Assembly (NCBI GenBank): GCA_021325355.1
Contig: JAJPHI010000017.1
Span: 23,686-87,685 of the forward strand
Direction of reading: 5' to 3'
DNA: 64,000 bases
Source of the DNA: Pseudomonadota bacterium
Lineage (GTDB): Bacteria; Desulfobacterota; Binatia; Binatales; Binataceae
Positions within the stretch are counted from its first letter, which is position 1. The number at the start of each line of letters is the position of its first letter. This document shows positions 59,771 to 64,000 of this stretch, piece after piece. A program made the translations under genes and the position numbers. The notes below the pieces were generated by a model that searched no databases, was not told the DNA's origin, and saw nothing but the letters and a program-made list of their open reading frames with translations.

Positions 59771-60398
59771 TTGGCGGCAGGCGATGCTCGGCTGTCGGCG
59801 CTGCCCGGCGCTGGTGGCGAGCCGCTCGCGCGTAGTACCGGGGGCCGGCTCGATTCCGGCCGCGGTGGTGTTCGTGGGTCTCGCGCCGGGGCGCCTGGGC
59901 GGCGACCGCACGGGCGTCCCTTTCAGCGGTGATCGCTCGGGCAATCTCTTGCGGAGCATGATCGCGCAGGCGGGCATCAGCAGTTTCTTCATCACCAACC
60001 TGGTGCGCTGCAATCCCCGCGATGAGCGCGGGCGCAATCGCGATCCGACGCGCGCGGAGATCGAGCATTGCCGCTCCCATCTGGCGGCCGAACTAGCGAT
60101 GGTCGCGCCGTCGGTAATCGTCTGTCTCGGCCGGGTGGCGTGGCGCGAACTTGCGGGCGCCGGGGCGAATTTCGATCCGCTGAAGCCCACGCCGCTAAGC
60201 GTCGGCGGCCGCCTGATCTATCCGATGTACCATCCGGCGTATGTCAATCGCGGCGCCTGTCCGCCGCACGTGTATGCGATGCAGTTCCGGCGTCTGCGCC
60301 GGCTCCTCGACCGGATATCGAAGCGCCGGCCCGCTCTCAGTGGCGAGACGGGCCGGCGACCTCGATGCGGCGCAGGAGAAAGCGCGAGCGCGGACTAG
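59730..60398 (+). CDS. Fe-S uracil-DNA glycosylase family protein (family 4/5-like)
   Basis: LGCRRCPALVASRSRVVPGAGSIPAAVVFVGLAPGRLGGDRTGVPFSGDRSGNLLRSMI...NLVRCNPRDERGRNRDPTRAEIEHC...YPMYHPAYV. Start at ATG 59730. Confidence 0.85.
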   Translation: MKAAAVRAANAPSDWRQAMLGCRRCPALVASRSRVVPGAGSIPAAVVFVGLAPGRLGGDRTGVPFSGDRSGNLLRSMIAQAGISSFFITNLVRCNPRDERGRNRDPTRAEIEHCRSHLAAELAMVAPSVIVCLGRVAWRELAGAGANFDPLKPTPLSVGGRLIYPMYHPAYVNRGACPPHVYAMQFRRLRRLLDRISKRRPALSGETGRRPRCGAGESASAD

Positions 60399-61429
60399 AA
60401 CTGATTGATCACGCTGATGCCGACGTTCTCGAACGAGGACATCTGCTGAATAACGTTGAAGGCCTTTTCGAGCGGGATGGTTTCGGTGATCAGTTCACGC
60501 GGCGCAAGGCGTCCGCGCTCGACCATGTCGAGCAGGGCGGGATAGCGGAAGGACTGGATCGCGAGCGAGCCGACGATCTGCAACTCCTTGAACACCACCT
60601 GATCGATCGGCAGTGCGACCTCGCCCTTTTCACCCTGCGTCGTGAGGCCAATCTGGATGTGCCGGCCGCGTTTGCGCAGACTCAGGATGGAGTTGCGGCA
60701 GGTGGCCGCGATGCCGAGGGCGTCGACGCTGACGTCGGCACCGCCGCGCGTCAGGTCGAGGACCGCCTTTACCGGGTCGGTCTTCTTGCCGTTAACGACG
60801 TCCGACGCCCCGACCTTTTTGGCAAGTTCGAGCTTGCGATCGTCCAGGTCGACGGCGATCACGCGCGCGCCGAGCGCGGTCGCAATCTGCACTGCGGACA
60901 GGCCGACACCGCCGCATCCATAGACCACCACCGACTCGTCCGACCGCACCTGGCCCTGGTCGAGGATAGCGTGAAACGCCGTCACGTAGCGGCATCCCAT
61001 CGAGGACGCTTCAACAAAATCGATTTTTTCGGGCAGCGGCGCGAAGTTGAAGTCAGCATGATGCAGCACGCCGTACTGTGCGTAGCCGGTCATGCCCTGG
61101 CTCATGCACTGATTGGAATGTCCGGTACGACAATCGCCGCAGGTGCCGCATCCCTGGGCCAACGGGACCACCACGCGCGCGCCGGGCTTGACGGTCTTGA
61201 CGTCCTTGCCGACCTCTTCGATCACCCCGGCGAACTCGTGTCCCAGGATGGTCGGTAGCCGCGGCCGGAAACCAATCCAGCCCCAGTCGCCCTGCCACAG
61301 ATGCCAATCGGAGCGGCAGATACCGCTGGCTTCGACCCGGACAATCGCGCCGTCGGCGGGACACTCGGGTTGCGGCCAGTCCTTGACCACCATCGGCTTG
61401 CCGACTTCTTCCATCACCATCGCTTTCAT
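60395..61429 (-). CDS. Zinc-dependent alcohol dehydrogenase
   Basis: MKAMVMEEVGKPMVVKDWPQPECPADGAIVRVEASGICRSDWHLWQGDW; GHEFAGVIEEVG; GCGTCGDCRTGHSNQC; VVYGCGGVGLSAVQIA. Confidence 0.94.
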   Translation of the reverse strand: MKAMVMEEVGKPMVVKDWPQPECPADGAIVRVEASGICRSDWHLWQGDWGWIGFRPRLPTILGHEFAGVIEEVGKDVKTVKPGARVVVPLAQGCGTCGDCRTGHSNQCMSQGMTGYAQYGVLHHADFNFAPLPEKIDFVEASSMGCRYVTAFHAILDQGQVRSDESVVVYGCGGVGLSAVQIATALGARVIAVDLDDRKLELAKKVGASDVVNGKKTDPVKAVLDLTRGGADVSVDALGIAATCRNSILSLRKRGRHIQIGLTTQGEKGEVALPIDQVVFKELQIVGSLAIQSFRYPALLDMVERGRLAPRELITETIPLEKAFNVIQQMSSFENVGISVINQF

Positions 61430-61586
61430 CGATGCGCACCTCGCGGAGAGCTGGAAATAGGTAACCACGGAAAGGATAGACGGCGCTCAGGCAAACGCAA
61501 GAGCAAACCGACTTGCCGCGAAGTTCGCCTAAGCGGCCGGGAAGCCGCAACGCGGCGCGGCTGCTAGAATGAGGCGGCGGCGCGCC

Positions 61587-62456
61587 ATGGAGATAACCCA
61601 GGAATTGGTCAGCGAGGGCTTGCGCAGGTCGCACTATGTCACGAATCAACGTGTGGCCACGGCGATCTATCTCGCTCTCGCGCTCGACAAGCCTTTGCTG
61701 ATCGAGGGTCCGGCGGGGGCCGGCAAGACCGAAATCGCCAAGGTCGTGGCGGCGATGCTCGGGACGGAGTTGGTGCGCCTCCAGTGTTACGAAGGACTTG
61801 ATGAGGCGCGGGCGCTGTACGAATGGAACTATCAGAAACAGCTTCTGCGCCTGCAGGCCGATCAGCATCAGGGGCTCCGCTGGGAGGAAATTTCGGAGCA
61901 CGTATTCTCGCGCGACTATCTGTTGGAGCGCCCGCTGCTGCGTGCGATTCTCGCACCGCATCGGGTGGTGCTGCTGATTGACGAGATCGACAAGGCCGAC
62001 GAGGAATTCGAAGCGTTTCTGCTCGAGGCGCTCTCGGACTTCCAGGTGAGCGTGCCGGAACTCGGCACCCTGAAGGCCGCTTCCAGTCCAGCGGTGATTC
62101 TGACTTCCAATCGCGCGCGCGAACTGTCGGAGGCGCTGCGTCGCCGCTGTTTGCATCTGTATATCGATTATCCGGGAATCGAGCAGGAACGGCAGATAAT
62201 CGCGCTGAAGGTGCCGGAGCTGCCGGAGCGGATGGCCGCCGCGATCGCGCGTCTCGTCAACGCCGTGCGCAAACTCGATTTGAAAAAGGCGCCGTCCATT
62301 GCCGAGGCGCTCGACTGGGCGCGCGCATTGCTGCGTCTCGGCGTGCGGGAGCTCGATGCGCCGGGGGTGCGCGCCACGCTGGGGCTGCTCGTCAAGCACG
62401 AAGCCGATCGCACGCGCGTCGAGGACAAACTACTTTCACTCATCGGGCGCCCCTAG
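61587..62456 (+). CDS. MoxR-family AAA+ ATPase
   Basis: LLIEGPAGAGKTEIAKVVAAMLGTELVRLQCYEGLDEARALYEWNYQKQLLRLQ; VVLLIDEIDKADEEFEAFLLEALSDFQVSVPELG; LTSNRARELSEALRRRCLHLYIDYP. Confidence 0.95.
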   Translation: MEITQELVSEGLRRSHYVTNQRVATAIYLALALDKPLLIEGPAGAGKTEIAKVVAAMLGTELVRLQCYEGLDEARALYEWNYQKQLLRLQADQHQGLRWEEISEHVFSRDYLLERPLLRAILAPHRVVLLIDEIDKADEEFEAFLLEALSDFQVSVPELGTLKAASSPAVILTSNRARELSEALRRRCLHLYIDYPGIEQERQIIALKVPELPERMAAAIARLVNAVRKLDLKKAPSIAEALDWARALLRLGVRELDAPGVRATLGLLVKHEADRTRVEDKLLSLIGRP

Positions 62457-62472
62457 GCCGCCGGAGTCCGCG

Positions 62473-63726
62473 ATGACGCAGTCGCTGACGGCGATTCTGC
62501 TGGACTTCATCGGCGCGCTGCGGGACGAAGGCGTGCGCGTCTCGGTCGCGGAATCGCTCGACGCGATGCGCGCGGTCGCCGTCGTCGGTCTCTCGCGCGG
62601 ACGGGTACAGGAGGGTCTGCGCGCGGCGCTGGTCAAGCATCGCGACCATGACCAGATCTTTGACGACCTGTTCAGCAGCTATTTCGGCGCGGCCCTCGAA
62701 GCGCAACAGCCCGACAGCCGCGGGCGTCGCGACGGGCTCGTCGGGATAGGCGGCGGCAGCGGAAGCGGCGAGGCGCTGCCGACCGCAAGGTCGGCGGTGC
62801 GGCGTCCCGCGGCGCCGACGGGCGCGACCGAGGCGATACCGGAGCGCCCCGGCGACAAGCGCCTGAAAGGCGCGACATCCAGGGAGGGGGAGTCGCTCGC
62901 CGCGGAGCAAGGATTCGCGGCCGCGACGGCTACGCGCCCCGGTGCTCGAAGCGACTACGCGGATACCGCTGGCGAAGATCGCTCCCCGCGCGCGAGGCGC
63001 CGTTCGGGAGTCCACGGGCGTGAAACGATCGAGACCACGCCATTCGCCCGCTACACGCAGCTTGAATACGAGCAGGCGCGCGAGATTCTGGCGGTGCTAC
63101 AGCGGCGCCTGCGACAGCGATTGGGGCGGCGCAGCCGAAGGGCGCGACGCGGACGGCTCGACTTTCGACGGACCCTGCACGCGGCAGTGCAGCACGGCGG
63201 CGTGATGGTCGAGCGGCGCTTCCGCAGTCGCCGTCCGCGGCACGTTGATTTGTTGATGCTCGCCGATATTTCCGGTTCCGTACACTATGCGTCGACGCTG
63301 ACGCTGGAATTGATCGCGGGCGCCCGTGAGTGCTTCAGGCGCGTGTCCGCGTTTGCGTATATCGATCGCCTTGCCCTCGCCGAATTTGAGCAAGGCCATC
63401 TTGTTCTGACGCCACAACTCGATTTCTATGCCCGCTCAGACTTTGGGCAGGTGTGTGCGGAGCTTTTGGGTACGTATGCTCATCTCCTTACGCGCGGGAC
63501 CGTCCTGCTGATCATCGGCGATGGGCGCAACAACCGCAAAGCGCCGCGGGTCGATCTGTTCGGCGAGCTGAGTCGGCGGTGTTATAGGACGCTTTGGCTT
63601 AACCCGGAGGAAACCGAACGCTGGAATACCGGAGACAGTGTGATTGGCATCTATGGGAGAATCGCTTCCGTAATAACAGCAAGTGACCTGCGGCTTCTCG
63701 AAGCAGGTCTTGAGCGCATTTTCTAA
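62473..63726 (+). CDS. CoxE-like VWA-domain protein
   Basis: FIGALRDEGVRVSVAESLDAMRAV; RLDFRRTLHAAVQHGGVMVERRFRSRRPRHVDLLMLADISGSVHYAS (MIDAS DxSxS); directly downstream of moxR. Confidence 0.9.
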   Translation: MTQSLTAILLDFIGALRDEGVRVSVAESLDAMRAVAVVGLSRGRVQEGLRAALVKHRDHDQIFDDLFSSYFGAALEAQQPDSRGRRDGLVGIGGGSGSGEALPTARSAVRRPAAPTGATEAIPERPGDKRLKGATSREGESLAAEQGFAAATATRPGARSDYADTAGEDRSPRARRRSGVHGRETIETTPFARYTQLEYEQAREILAVLQRRLRQRLGRRSRRARRGRLDFRRTLHAAVQHGGVMVERRFRSRRPRHVDLLMLADISGSVHYASTLTLELIAGARECFRRVSAFAYIDRLALAEFEQGHLVLTPQLDFYARSDFGQVCAELLGTYAHLLTRGTVLLIIGDGRNNRKAPRVDLFGELSRRCYRTLWLNPEETERWNTGDSVIGIYGRIASVITASDLRLLEAGLERIF

Positions 63727-63814
63727 GTCTCTTCAGGCTGGCTTTAACGGCAAAAACTAGAGAGAATGGCCTTAGGTTATCAGTTATGACGCATAACCGG
63801 GCTTTAGGAGTAGC

Positions 63815-64000
63815 TTGTTCCTCGAAGAACATATTCGTGGCAATAAAGTACCCCTCTTTGCCGTTTTCTTAAGCTTAAGCTTGCTCCTGGCGCGGGTGAG
63901 TTGGGCGCAGGGAGGGGGAGCGGCGGGGCAGGTGAGTGCGGTGACGGGGAGTGCGACGGTGACGCGGCTGGGGGCGGAGCGGGCATTGGTGTATGGGGCA
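63815..64000 (+). CDS. FecR-like secreted protein N-terminus, truncated by the window edge
   Basis: TTG at 63815 preceded by AGGAG: (M)FLEEHIRGNKVPLFAVFLSLSLLLARVSWAQGGGAAGQVSAVTGSATVTRLGAERALVYGA; signal peptide plus FecR-type start. Absent from the ORF track because it is open at the edge. Confidence 0.6.
   Translation, partial: MFLEEHIRGNKVPLFAVFLSLSLLLARVSWAQGGGAAGQVSAVTGSATVTRLGAERALVYGA

Noticed and set aside
61053-62399. 448-aa - strand ORF
   Set aside because: Out of frame with alcohol dehydrogenase and antisense to moxR; no recognisable motifs.

Overview
The window is a high-GC bacterial chromosomal segment with about 62 protein-coding genes. It is mostly housekeeping and metabolic. 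I found no rRNA or tRNA genes, no CRISPR array and no transposase or integrase. In order it contains: a zwf fragment running off the left edge (-); a quinone oxidoreductase and an E. coli-type fumarate reductase operon frdABCD (-); an unrecognised conserved protein; an aldo/keto reductase; an MFS transporter; sppA; a def-fmt-rsmB-rpe operon (-); slt; maf-yggS-proC-yggT; an FmdB zinc ribbon; hydantoinase A/B; four tandem SDR paralogs; a serine hydrolase; ispF; moeA; DedA; a dienelactone hydrolase with an in-frame stop; a TPR protein; dnaE; a Gly/Ser/Ala-rich secreted protein; a thioesterase; rpoD followed by a small stress-like island; a tandem NTF2-like pair; rsmI; epoxide hydrolase; aroQ-accB-accC; a DUF1573-like protein; a secreted Ser/Pro/Ala-tailed protein; a YiiX-like hydrolase; nitroreductase; a lone ABC ATPase; priA; an SDR; a mixed-motif uracil-DNA glycosylase; a Zn-alcohol dehydrogenase; a MoxR/VWA pair; and a FecR-like secreted protein running off the right edge. 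The two edge genes are missing from the supplied ORF track. The lineage cannot be fixed from this alone; an uncultured Binatota- or deltaproteobacteria-like genome is only a guess. I see no clear new multi-gene system. The best second-look items are the hybrid-kinase remnant with an intact receiver, the four-copy SDR array, the premature stop in the dienelactone hydrolase, the glycosylase with mixed family 4/5 motifs, the unrecognised Cys/His-containing protein after frdA, and the compositionally distinct right edge. Many long ORFs in the track are antisense shadows of real genes and were rejected.
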